Shown piece after piece: positions 21,926 through 32,080 of a DNA stretch of 64,000 nucleotides (position 1 is its first letter; each line of letters opens with the position of its first letter). Under the pieces are notes generated by a model. That model was not told the DNA's origin. It was given only the letters and a program-made list of their open reading frames with translations, and did not search any database. Position numbers and translations under genes: made by a program. Origin of the DNA: Macrothele yani (lineage: Eukaryota; Arthropoda; Arachnida; Araneae; Macrothelidae). The DNA lies in contig CM076997.1 in assembly GCA_039090855.1 (NCBI GenBank), positions 161,974,709 to 162,038,708 on the forward strand, given 5' to 3'.

Positions 21926-22559
21926 TAACATGTAGGTATAATTTTTACACTAGGTTCATCACACTATTTAATTTGCCATAAAAATTGCAAAGATGTAGTT
22001 CCGCAAAATATGTGCATGCTGACAGGAAATTGGTATTGGCTATAATATGTTTGTTAGTGGTGATCGAGGAAATATTTCTTTGAAAGCTACGTCTTGCTAG
22101 GGGAAAAACGTCTGTTTGGTTAACCTTACAACGTGTTAAAAATCAAGTCATATGCATCAACATTCTGCGGCTCCCACTTTGGCCTAAATATCATGACTTC
22201 CTGTACTTTGGGTAGAGGTGTGAGTCTACTTAACCCTTCTTAAAAGTAAAAAGAGTGATCCTCTACACAGTACATCCAAGAGCATACATTTTCACCACAA
22301 TCTCAGAAACATCTGAAGACCTTTAAAGAGATTATTTGCAGATATATTGTAGTTACGTGGGATTCATCTTCCAGTTTTGACAACTAGTGAGCGAGAGGTC
22401 CCGATGCTCTCTGTGCTAGGCTGATAGAACTTCTCTGGTAAATATAGCGGTACATATGTCAAATATGTACTGCTGGCCAGTACTGAAATATTTCCTTCTA
22501 ATATTCAGAAGAGGCACCTATATTTTTGAATTTGCCAATACCTATAATTACCTTGTACA

Positions 22560-22975
22560 ACAGACATCGAAGAAGAAATAAATACGCAAAAGAAAGTCTA
22601 TTGGGGAGCATTTGTTAGAAAATGTGCAACTTTCAAGAGAAATTCATCATTATGTCCTAGAAAAAAAGTATTTAATCAATGTATCCTTCCAGTTCATATC
22701 AATGACCAGTAAAACAACGGGAGTTGTGACATCATGATCAAGGTAAATTCCAGAGCAATCCAAGGAAACTATTGCTAGAACTGACCCCCGTTGGACACTG
22801 AAATATTAGACCGGATTCCAAAAACAGGAGAATACTCAGAAAATGCCTATGTGGAAGACGGAAAGATGGAGTTTGAAAGCATCTCTTCGGAGTGACATCA
22901 AGAAAACGGGCTCAAAACAGACAGTTGTGGAAGAAATTAGGTGAGGTCTTCTACCATCAGTGAATTGATAATAGT
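22560..22975 (+). mobile_element. RTE-type LINE fragment, old
   Basis: Diverged text such as IEEEINTQKKVYWGAFVRK and a 3' end GAATTGATAATAGT follow the family order but with a large internal deletion. It abuts the next RTE copy directly. Confidence 0.65.
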
Positions 22976-22978
22976 TCT

Positions 22979-23765
22979 GTGGTAAAAGCATATTACGTTG
23001 TCATTTTTGCAACTGCACCTTCAGAACTGCAGAGTAGGATCCAAGAACTTGCTGACAAGTGTAAAGAATGGGGATCAAAAATGAACTGTCAGAAGACAAA
23101 ACCGATGTACAATGCATTTACAAAAAATAAAGATTTATCGATTGATGGGGAAAAGCTGGAGATAACCGATTCCTACATTTACATTGGACAGCAGATATCA
23201 AGCAAAGATCACATTGGTGAAGAAGTTAATCGACGTATAAAACTTGGTTGGAGAGCTTTTGGAAGAAGCAGTGCAATTTTTAAGATCAATATGCCATTAT
23301 ATCTTAAAAGAAAAGGGTTTAAACAATGCCACTTCCAGTACTTACCTACGGGGCAGAGACGTGGACCTTAACTAAAAAAGATATGCAAAGACTGTAGACA
23401 GCGGAAAGAATAAGGGAGAGATGCCTGCTTGTTGTAACCAGGAGAGATAAGAAGAGGAACTCGTGGATCAGGAAAAATCATACGAGTGGAAGACATCGCG
23501 ATCAGAGTAAAATACCTGAAATGGCAATGGAATAGGCATATTGCCAGAAGGACGGACCACCGATGGACAACCAGAATTTTAGACTGGATTCCAAGGGACA
23601 GGTAAAGACTCAGAAAAAGACCATATGGGAGATGGGTGGATAAAATTCGAAAGCATGCCGAAGTGACATAGAGGAGACTGACACAAGACAGACTGTTGTG
23701 GAAGAAACTTGGGGAGACTTTTATCCAACAGTGGATTGATAATGGTCGACACAGTGATGAAGATG
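22979..23765 (+). mobile_element. RTE-type LINE, 5'-truncated
   Basis: The copy starts inside reverse transcriptase and shows ELADKCKEWGSKMNCQKTK, SYIYIGQQISSKDHIGEEVN, RRDKKRNSW and the end QQWIDNGRH. It finishes with GATGAAGATGAT. Several frame changes are present. Confidence 0.82.
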
Positions 23766-23781
23766 ATATCTGTGTACGGTG

Positions 23782-24045
23782 AAGCTAGCACTGAGACCAC
23801 CCGCAGTGAGGGGTGGTCTGAGTGCTAGCTTCTGACTATTCATCTGAGATGGGTCTGAGTTCGAATCCTGTGAGTCATCTATCTTGTGCTTTTTTACCGC
23901 GCTGACCGTCTTCCCGTTCTGGAACAAGTGCCCTAAATTAGGGAAGGGCGACTGCTTATAGGCTATCGAGTTGTTCGTGGCAGTCGTTAAACCATAAATG
24001 CAAAAAAAAAAGGAAAAGAAAAAGAAAAGAAAAATTGTCAGTGTT
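23782..24045 (+). repeat. tRNA-derived SINE (family A) with inverted 5' duplication
   Basis: The body reads GGTCTGAGTTCGAATCC, CCTAAATTAGGG and CAGTCGTTAAACC with an A-rich tail. Its A-box region GGTGGTCTGAGTGCTAGCTT (23812-23831) is preceded by an almost perfect inverted copy (23782-23801), giving a 20-bp hairpin in place of the normal 5' end. It follows directly on the 3' end of an RTE copy. Confidence 0.75.
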
Positions 24046-24049
24046 TTCA

Positions 24050-24770
24050 AAACGTACAAGAAATTGGCTGAAGTCATTTGCCATTAAGAAATAATTCCTA
24101 CTGAGGAATGACATTTACATAAGGATAAAAACTCAAAAGGAAAGTTTAATTATCGATAAAGTTCAGAAGCTTTGGATCTGTCTAGAAAATGTTGCACTTT
24201 CCTTCCTGGTAAGATCATTTTCATCAATGATAGTGCCAATGTGCTTAAAAATTCAACTATTTGCTTTGCTGAAAGAAGCTTAAGAAGTACTAAACAAAGT
24301 GCTCATCTCCATTTTAAGTCTTCCTCTAGTTCAAGTTCAAGAAGATATTCGTTGTGTTCCTTAGTGGACTGAGTCCAAAACAAGTCTTTGGCTTGTCCTC
24401 GTCTACGTCTTCGAATCCAGCAGCAGTAGCAAGTTAACGATGGCGCGTCTTCGAATTCAAAGCTCAACTATAGTCTGAAAATCATAACAGTCACTGGTAT
24501 CAGACAAAATCTTTTCCGTATTTTCTTCTTGAAAAACTGCGAAACTTGTGCCCGGGCATCTGTAATGTTATCTAACACTTTCTTAATACTTAGTTATTGC
24601 ACAAATCTTTTACACAAAGTTGCTCTTCGCCATCGGTATCGTTATCCATCTGAATGAAAATAGCGGTGACATTTTTTGTATGCATACGTTAGATGAAAAA
24701 TGTTTTAGGCAGCAAGAACGTAACATTTATGTTCTCCATGATAATAAAAGTGCTTGCGAGCTCTGTGATA
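24050..24770. other. Intron DNA, nothing recognised
   Basis: No supported feature. Confidence 0.35.
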
Positions 24771-24771
24771 T

Positions 24772-25005
24772 GTTTTTTTTTTTTTTTTTTTTTTTGGTTG
24801 TAGGTTTAACGACCACCATGAGCAACTCAGTGGGCTATCAGCAGTTGCCCGTCCATGATTTAGGGCCAATGGCTCCAGGGAAGGGAGAGATCCAGCGCGG
24901 TAAGACAAACACAACATCCATGCCTCACCGGGATTCGACCCCGAACCCATCTCGGACGAATGATCACAAACCATCGCTTAGACCACTGCGCCTACGGGGC
25001 GGCGT
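24772..25005 (-). repeat. tRNA-derived SINE (family A)
   Basis: Minus-oriented, with a 24-nt T run as the tail, body with TTTAACGACCACCATGAGC, and the tRNA-like head ending TAGACCACTGCGCC. Little diverged. Confidence 0.88.
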
Positions 25006-25303
25006 TGACAGCGTTAAGCAGAAGAATACTTTTTTAAAGTGCTCAAATAACTTCTCACTGTAGGCCATCATTTCAAGGCTGAAATTATTAAAAAAGTAGG
25101 TAGTGCAATGATGGAGATTTTATTTATTACCTTATTTTTTATTTATTTTAATTAATTTATTTATTTTTATGTTTTTTTTTCGAAATCAATTTCTTTTTTA
25201 AAGTGAGATTGCTTAAGACGAGGGACATTGGTATTAAAATATATGCAGCTATTTTTAATGTATGAGCAGTTTTCACTTTAGCTCTTCCAATTTACTTTTC
25301 CAG

Positions 25304-25435
25304 AACGTCCGGATCCTCCTGCCAACATTGAAATCATCCACAAAAGTGGGAGAAACATTGTTCTTCGTTGGACAAAGCCATTCACCGGAAACAGCCCAAT
25401 TACGAGATACGTTTTAGAATACGCTCAAGCTAAAG
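25304..25435 (+). CDS. Dscam-like: Dscam-like exon: first half of an FNIII domain
   Basis: The 132-bp exon has acceptor TTTACTTTTCCAG and donor GGTATC. Two bases complete the codon begun at 7307, giving Glu, and the exon ends one base into a codon, so both introns are phase 1. The peptide starts ERPDPPANIEIIHKSGRNIV and continues LRWTKPFTGNSPITRYVLEY. The Pro-rich entry, the B-strand Trp and the GNSPITRY turn are hallmarks of the first FNIII domain in Dscam-family proteins. This half supplies strands A to C of the domain; the rest is in the next exon. Confidence 0.87.
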
Positions 25436-25500
25436 GTATCCAGTTAGACTATTAAAACTTTAACATCGTAAAACTAGATTTAATAATAAAATTTAAAATA

Positions 25501-25525
25501 TATATGTATGTGTGTGTGTGTGTGT
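25501..25525 (+). repeat. TG microsatellite
   Basis: TATATGTATGTGTGTGTGTG immediately downstream of the exon donor region. Confidence 0.85.
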
Positions 25526-25589
25526 TTATTGTATCAATATTTTGTTTTTTTTTTGTATGCTTCGTATATAAAAAAACAAAATATTTTTT

Positions 25590-26450
25590 TATACGAAACA
25601 TAGTTAGAGCCTAGGCTCCTTCTCAACATAGTCATACCCTAAGTTGAGACATTTATCGTATCGGGTACGAGCTTTTTTATCCCGGGATCAAAGAAGGGTG
25701 CCGATCCGGGAGCTCAGCGAGGATTGAAAGCCATTGTTCAACACCTTACTCAATGAAGCACTGGGTTCCCAAACAGGTTTTCATGTGGGTGAAGAGCTGA
25801 TAATCGCGCGGTGCCTGGTTCCGGTTACACGGAGGGTGGTCGAACACTTCCCAACCAAACCTCCCTAGCAGCGCTCGTGGGTCTACAGCCGTGTGTGGCC
25901 GAGTATTGTTCTGGAAGAACACAACGTTTTACGTCAACATTCCTCTCATTTTATTCTGAATTGCCCTTTTTAGTGCTTCACAATACCTATCCGCAGTTGT
26001 GGTGATGCATGGTTGCATGAAGTCTGCCGGAATGACATTTTTTCCTTTCGCAAAAAATAAATCCTCAGCTTGGTGTCACGTTTCGGGGCTCTGTCAGTTT
26101 CAGCAGCCTTTACCGCTCGACGCATAGTGGATATACTGACCTCACGATGATACGTCAACAAGGTTCCGCAGCCCGTTTGATTGTCGTATCTCCGTCGTAT
26201 GCCTGATGCCCAAATTCAATAACACAATGCCCGTCCGTACACTGGCAACCACAGCAGATAATGCCTACAAGATGCCCACGTCATGCTTTGGTCAAAGCGG
26301 TCCTCTGATATGTCCGAAATAAAGAACGTGTGTGACGTCATTGGCAGACTACTTTACGCCTCTGTAAAAACCCCTTGCAATATCAATGAATTGTGGACAC
26401 TAGTTAACGACGCATGCTCAGAGTTATCTCAGACGTCATTTTGATACTTT
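25590..26450 (-). mobile_element. mariner-type transposase remnant
   Basis: On the minus strand, broken blocks resemble a mariner C-terminal region. They include text like TYHREVSISTMRRAVKAAET (26160 downward), a worn HTAV-like segment near 25900, and GIKKLVP followed by a TINVS variant of the RYDKCLN block near 25650, with a YDYVEK-like stretch to about 25600. Many stops and frame changes are present and I could not identify the ends, so the limits are approximate. Confidence 0.55.
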
Positions 26451-26469
26451 TTTCTCGATGTCAGGCCTT

Positions 26470-27440
26470 GTTGTTTAATGTGTTGCCCATCACGACATCG
26501 AGGAAAATAATCCCCAGCGTAACATGGAGATAAAAAGTACCCGGTATGGTCTTATACGACCTTTTGACTCAAGCCACGTTATTCCGTCTTCCCGCCAATT
26601 GCATTCATGCAATCCCTTAGAAATTAAATCACTTACTTTACACATACGTTCCTAAATGTTTGGTAAGTTGCGATTAATTTCGTGCATTCCTTCATGGTGT
26701 CGCATTTCCCGTGTACAGCAGTGTGTATATACTTACATATGATAGAACGTTTCTTCATCAATCCCTTTCTTGAACTCAGCATGGAAATGTGTGAGTTTCA
26801 GAATTCACGAGCTTTATCCAGTGTGATAGAAAGCACTGCCTGGAGTGTTTATGAATAATTTTATACCCGCAGCTCATGAATGGGATTCAGTTGTTTGAAG
26901 TAACAAACGAGGTCATTCGTCTTACGAAAACTTTCTCTTGCGCTCTCCAAAGGGAGAGAATTTGATACTATTCCTCTTCGCTTGCCTCACTCACTAAATA
27001 AAACATGTGTTAGACGAACGGCATTTTCTCCACTACTGTCATCTTAGTGTTATGCATATATTTGTCATCCAAAAATTTAAAACCACCCACGTTTCTTGCA
27101 GGTACATATAATGGGTAATAGTGGCATCCGTTTCTAAAAATGATTTCTAATATTTTGTATATGACAGACCTTCCTAAATCGTTTCGACGTTTATTTCAAG
27201 AAAAGAAAAATTCCTTTATCCTGTATGCGGCGTACTTGTGGTAGAGCGTCAACACTGAGAAAAGAAGGCATGGCTACCTATAAGTTCTGTTCCACCTGGG
27301 GCAAAGCATAGAATGCAGGAGTTTTATACTATACTTTCAACTGTATGTATAAAAGTATGACTTTTATACTTGAGAGGTTTTGCTCTATCTCTCCTCATGC
27401 ATATTCATCTGAGATTAAACTTGTGAAGTTATTGAACATT
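26470..27440. other. Intron DNA, nothing recognised
   Basis: No supported feature in this stretch. Confidence 0.4.
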
Positions 27441-27441
27441 A

Positions 27442-28147
27442 TACTGAAATTGCAAAAGTCATGAGATAGTAGTACGCAAATTTTTAACTGGCGCTACCGT
27501 CGTATACAGGTTTCTACGTATGTCACGTTTTTTATCAGTTGCCAGGTGTAACCTCCTGAGTCACGGTGAACAACCGCCAATAGGATTATGGCAAGCTTAC
27601 GTGAATTATCGGAGTTTAGACGAGGCATTTTAGTGGGAACCAGGCGAATGGGACATTAAATTTCCGAAGTTCTGTGAACCCGGCGAAGAGCAGCAACTCG
27701 ACATGGCATCGGTTCCACAAGTGGCCAGAAGATTTCTGGAGAGTTGTTGAGCCATGTCGCCTGAACAGCCGCCCACAGTTCTTTGGTGTTTGTAGGTGCA
27801 GGATCTTGGGTGCGAATGGACCTTCCATAATGTCCCATAAGTGCTCTATTGGGTTCATGTTGGCCGAACGTGGTGTCCAAACCATCCGTCAGAACAGTCC
27901 AGAATGCACATCGTACCAATTTCGGACAACTTGGGCCCGATGACATGGTGCATTGCTAGCCTAGAAAATCCCAGCATTGTTAGGGTACATGAAGTCCATG
28001 AAGAGCTGCAGAGCAACAAATCACCCTGATCACCCAGCAGAGCAACAAATCATCCTGATCGCCCAGCAGAGCAACAAAGCGATTACCGTTTAGTGATATG
28101 TTTAAGACGACCAGACGACCCAAACCGTGCCTCGTAAAAGCACCCTC

Positions 28148-28202
<55 letters not shown>

Positions 28203-28930
28203 CATGAAACCACCACGAGCTTGCACAGCTCCTTGTTGGCAGCTTGAGTCTATGGCCTCATAAGGTTTGCGCCACATCCGAACCCTACCATTAGCTCGTA
28301 ACAATTGGTAACCTAACTCATCGGACCACACCACATGTCACCAGTCTTCCATGGTCCAATCACTTTGTTCGCGAACCCAGGTGAGGCGCTGTGTCCGATG
28401 CCCTGGAGTTAGCAAATACACTGTGGTGGGTCATCTGCTCCTATACCCCATGGGCACTCAATTACCCTTCACTTACCTGATGGATATGTCTCTGGTACCC
28501 CCGTCATTGAATATGGATGTTATTTGAACCGGTGTCGCTTTTCTGTTAGTATGGACAATCCTGCTCAGACACCGCTGGTCACGGTCATTCAGCACTTGTC
28601 GTCGGACACTGAGCGGTCTATGGTGGGTGGCAATGCCTTCCATGAGGTATTCTCGGTACACACGTGACACCTTGGATCGATGAAAGTTGCGTTTTTGCAC
28701 ACCTTCGGAAATTGAATGTCCCATCCGTCTGGCTCCCACTACCATGCCTGGTTCAAACTCCGATAATTCACATGGTCTTGCCATAATCCTACTGGCGGTT
28801 GTTCAACCTGACTTACAATATTACACCTCGCAACTGATAAAAATCGTGGCATGTGTCGTAGCCCTTATACGACGGTAGCGCCTGTTAAAATTTCCAAACT
28901 GCTATCACATGACTTTGGCCCTTCAGTGTA
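27442..28930 (-). mobile_element. Tc1-like element, inactive, with microsatellite insertion
   Basis: The ends share TACACTGAA...AAGTCATG(A/T)GATAG and GGCGCTACCGTCGTATA, as an inverted repeat of over 80 bp. On the minus strand the transposase starts MARPCELSEFEPGMVVGARR (28784 down), continues to MVWSDELGYQLLRANGRVRM (first Asp) and ends with NMNPIEHLWDI (Glu) near 27850. A CA microsatellite of about 52 bp (28149-28200) interrupts the coding sequence. A 27-bp segment ending in AGCAGAGCAACAAA is triplicated near 28010-28080. Confidence 0.82.
28149..28200. repeat. CA microsatellite inside transposase
   Basis: About 26 CA units lie within the reading frame of a Tc1-like transposase and appear as a Val-Cys repeat on the minus strand. 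Confidence 0.95.
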
Positions 28931-28972
28931 TATAGTGTGGTATAACGAAATAATTTTCTCCGTCATTTTTTT

Positions 28973-29044
28973 ACCCACGCCGGGCACCGAACCGGAGTCC
29001 CCTCATTCCGAAATAAGTCGCTTTCCCAAATGAGCTACGCGGAC
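28973..29044 (-). other. tRNA-like sequence in 3' LTR of copy A
   Basis: The 72-nt sequence has acceptor strands GTCCGCG and CGTGGGT, which pair at all seven positions if G-U is allowed. It has a D arm, an A box TAGCTCATTTGG and a B box GGTTCGGTGCC. The strand is the same as the element's own sense strand. Changes against the copy at 17012-17083 partly preserve pairing. Confidence 0.72.
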
Positions 29045-29373
29045 GTATGGTCTCGCTGCTATCTGTCTTTACCTCATGTGCGTTCTTCTTGGCAGGCTCG
29101 TCACATCTCCCCCCTTCTCCCCGAAAGAGGGCCGGGGGCATGACCCACGGGACAGCCGGGACCATGTGCCGCTGTAGGCTGTCATCCGTTGAAGAACGTA
29201 CATTGGCGAAATCCCAGTCAATTCGGTGTGTGGAACGTAACATCACACGCATTTATTTTTGGAAGCGCTGAAGAAGAGATTCTCTTATTTTTTCCTGTCT
29301 CGCGGTGTGGAGAGAACATCGCACCATTGCGAGAACTTTAACGGCCAGGTCATTCTTGAAGTTCGGGCGCCAA

Positions 29374-29538
29374 TATAATGAAGTAAATTTCTCCGTCACT
29401 TTTTTTTCCACGCCAGGAATCGAACACGGGTCCCCTTATTCCGAAATAAGTCGCTCTCTCAACTGAGCTACGCAGACGTATGCTCTCGCTGCTATCTGTC
29501 TTTATCGCATGTGCGTCCTGCGGTGCAGGCACGTCACA
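29374..29538 (-). repeat. 5' LTR of copy A with tRNA-like core
   Basis: Starts TGTGACGTGCC on the minus strand and ends ATTATA before the primer-binding site. The tRNA-like core at 29406-29477 keeps the A box TAGCTCAGTTG and B box GTTCGATTCC, but its 3' acceptor strand is partly overwritten by an A-rich run. Confidence 0.82.
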
Positions 29539-29825
29539 GTAGAAGAAATATTCTTCTCACAATACGTGACTAAGACGTCATGATTTTTCATGTTTTCTGA
29601 TGTGACTGATATTACGTGTGAAACAGTAATTACAATCAATTCAACGATGTCTGATTGATGTGTTAATTATCATGACTTCAGTGTATATCCGTAAACTGAA
29701 ATCCTGTCTAGTGATATAATGAATGAAACTAAAGTTGCATTTAAAAATGTGCATGGGAAACTTTGGACTAGATAAAACCTACGTAAAACACTCAAATTTA
29801 ACATCTTTCACATTTCAAAAATGTG

Positions 29826-30775
29826 TATACTTAATTGCAGAGTTATTGTAAACTCCTTCAACAAAACAAGAACGGTGATAGTACACAACAAGGCAAACAA
29901 TATTTGCAATGGAACCTAGAGGTGCATTCTACTCCTAGTGCCAGAAAAGAGTAAAGTTACATATCCACGTTGAGCCTTCAGTAGTGAAAACAAAGAGACA
30001 TACCTAATTCATGAGTTGCCCAATTCCAATCGCATCAGAGAAAGACTCAAAGGAGCTGCTCAAACCGGCGTCCAAGGGCGTCGTTACACTTCCCACACCG
30101 GCGAATGACGGACTGTGGCACCCTCTCGTAAACTCCCGGTGTGGTGTTGATCTTGGCCGCAGCAGCAGCGATTCACGCGACGAGATCTCCCAGGGAGTCC
30201 ACAGGTGTCTCGTACACCAATGTTTTCATGGGCCCCCAGAAGAAGAAGTACTGTGGATTAAGGTCCGGGGAGCGTGGAGGCCAAGCCACAGGTCCACGGC
30301 ATCCAATCTACCTCCCGGGATATGGGTCATTTAGGAAGTATCGGACCTCGGTGGCAAAGTGTGCTGGTGCTCCATCATGCATACCCCACATGTCCCTCCA
30401 TGCGGTAAGTGGAACATCCTGCAACAGACCGGGAAGCTCTTGCCCCAGGAACACCCGGTACGATGCGCCGGTCAGACGTATACGTCAATTCTCATCTGAT
30501 GTTCGCTCATTAATATCGCTGAACGGGTTCGGCTGCGTTTTTAAATGCTTGCTCCTCATCTGCTACGCACGTGTTCAGCGCACCTGATGTGCATCTTGTG
30601 CTTTTCATGTACTGGTTGGAACTCCGTGTGCCTGTGCTGGACCTGTTTCGAACGTACTCTTTTCTGGCACTACGAGTGGAATGCTGCCCTAGGTTCCAAA
30701 GCAAATATTATTCGCCTTGATGAGTACTATCACCTCTTTTGTTTTGTTGAAGGAGTTTGCAATCACCTTGTATAC
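29826..30775 (-). mobile_element. Tc1/mariner-superfamily element, internally deleted
   Basis: Inverted ends share GTATAC and AAACTCCTTCAACAAAAC with GGTGATAGTAC further in. On the minus strand (30540 down to 30030) a transposase C-terminal half reads PGLLQDVPLTAWRDMWGM, HDGAPAHFATEVR, WPPRSPDLNPQYFFFWG and VDSLGDLVARIAAAAA. The usual D of the LNPLDFFLWG motif is replaced, and one stop follows PYPGR. The N-terminal half is missing or unrecognisable. Confidence 0.72.
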
Positions 30776-30892
30776 TAATTTAAGGCTATCTCACATACTC
30801 CGTTTCTGAACTTGTCCAAAAATGCTGGGGAGTGGGATTTGGGCAATACATGCGAAAGCTTGCATGAAAAACCAGTACTAATATCGCGTTGA

Positions 30893-31520
30893 CAGTCAGA
30901 TCAGATCATATGTAGAGAATTTTCGGAAGGGATTGTCTGACCCCAGGTCCTAAACAACCCTTAGAAATAGGACGCTAGGAGATTTGGCCTAGAGTGCCCG
31001 ATAGGAAAGTGACACGGAAGCGAGGTAGAAAGGGGGAGGAGTACTCCCCTATTTATTACCGGGTGGCCAGTACCCGGGGTCCGACGGCTTAACGTGCCCA
31101 TCCGACGAACAGCGGATCATTAGTGGATCGAGCGTTCGTACCTGCCTGGGATCGAACCTGAGGTCCTTTCCGTGGCAGTCACGAACGTTGCCCACTAGGC
31201 CACCCGCGGCCCAATAGTCAGATCAAAATGATCATATGTAGAGGATTTTAGGGAAGGAGTGTCTGACCCCAGGTCTTAAACAACCCTTAGAAATAAGAAG
31301 GTAAGAGATTTGGGCTAGAGTGCTCGATAGGAAAGTGACACGGAAGTGAAGTAGAAAGGGGGATAACGACGCCCTTATTTATTACCAGGGGGCCAGTACC
31401 CGGGGTCCGACGGCTTAACGTGCCTATCCGACGCACGGCGTATCATTAGTGGATCGAACCTGAGGTCCTTTCAGTGGCAGTCACGAACGTTGCCCACTAG
31501 GCAACCCGCTGCCCCGCCAA
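30893..31520 (-). repeat. Tandem duplication of a tRNA-like SINE (family G)
   Basis: Two units of about 315 bp (30893-31214 and 31215-31525) are about 90 percent alike by eye. Shared text includes TCTGACCCCAGGTC, GACACGGAAG and GTACCCGGGGTCCGACGG. On the minus strand each holds a tRNA-like head with GGTGGCCTAGTGGGC and a B box GGTTCGATCC. Unit 2 has lost about 24 bp before the B box. Confidence 0.82.
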
Positions 31521-31529
31521 TAGTCAGAA

Positions 31530-31912
31530 AAATGTTCGCAACTATTTGAGCTTCCATTTTTAAATAAATTACTGAATACCATATTATTGTTCACTGGATA
31601 CATTGCATTAAGACCAACTTGCATTCAGCTTTTCCCATAAACAAATTCTCACTATGTGCTTCATTTTCAGATAATAAAACGCAAGCAAGTCGTCATAAGA
31701 TTGTCATATCGTGCATATTTTAATTCAGTTGAGTGATATATTTTTACTCTCTTTTTAAAACAAATCGTTTATTGTTCCTTCACAAAAACTGCAATAAAGC
31801 CTTATGTATTTTATGTCATAACCCCTGGAATATTTATTATCGAATAGGGATGCTTTTCGTGATAGAATTTCTTTGGCATGTCCGTTTGATGAATGTTGCA
31901 ATTTCCTTGCAG
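31530..31912. other. Intron end before exon
   Basis: AT-rich DNA with no feature except the acceptor ATTTCCTTGCAG before 31913. Confidence 0.4.
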
Positions 31913-32080
31913 AAGCCTGGAATGGTCGGATCGAGAAATCTGCCGTTGACGGAGATCAGCATCAGATTAACGTCGAAGATCTCCAGCCAGTGACGCAGTA
32001 CTCCTTCAGACTCATGGCCGAGAATGCTGTGGGGCGAAGCCTTCCCAGCATTCCTCTTAATGTCGTCACAGACGGAGAAG
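31913..32080 (+). CDS. Dscam-like: Dscam-like exon: second half of the FNIII domain
   Basis: The 168-bp exon has acceptor TTTCCTTGCAG and donor GGTATGA, with phase 1 on both sides. Its peptide includes EAWNGRIEKSAVDGDQHQIN, then VEDLQPVTQYSFRLMAENAVGR-type text and ends with NVVTDGE. The LQPVTQYSFRL block is the F-strand tyrosine corner of FNIII, and AENAVGRS is the usual F-G turn in this family. It completes the domain begun at 25304. A nearby ATG would open a 81-residue frame running past the donor, but splice sites and cross-exon continuity favour the exon as given. Confidence 0.87.

Larger units (their letters stand above)
28941..29538 (-). mobile_element. TRIM-like LTR element with tRNA-like LTRs (copy A)
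   Basis: A 598-bp element reads on the minus strand. The 5' LTR (29374-29538) and 3' LTR (28941-29105) are both 165 bp. One T after the 5' LTR comes TGGCGCCCGAAC (29361-29372), identical to the complement of the last 12 nt of mature tRNA-Lys(UUU), i.e. a primer-binding site. Directly before the 3' LTR comes the polypurine tract GGGGAGAAGGGGGGAGA (29106-29122). No gag or pol is present; the interior is 268 bp. Flanking 4-mers are CTAC and CCAC (minus strand), a likely duplication with one change. These are the defining parts of a terminal-repeat retrotransposon in miniature. Confidence 0.85.

Noticed and set aside
28941..29538. Endogenous retrovirus suggested by a tRNA-Lys primer-binding site
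   Set aside because: Only 598 bp, no gag, pol or env remains, and LTRs are short with a tRNA-like core; a gene-less LTR element explains everything.
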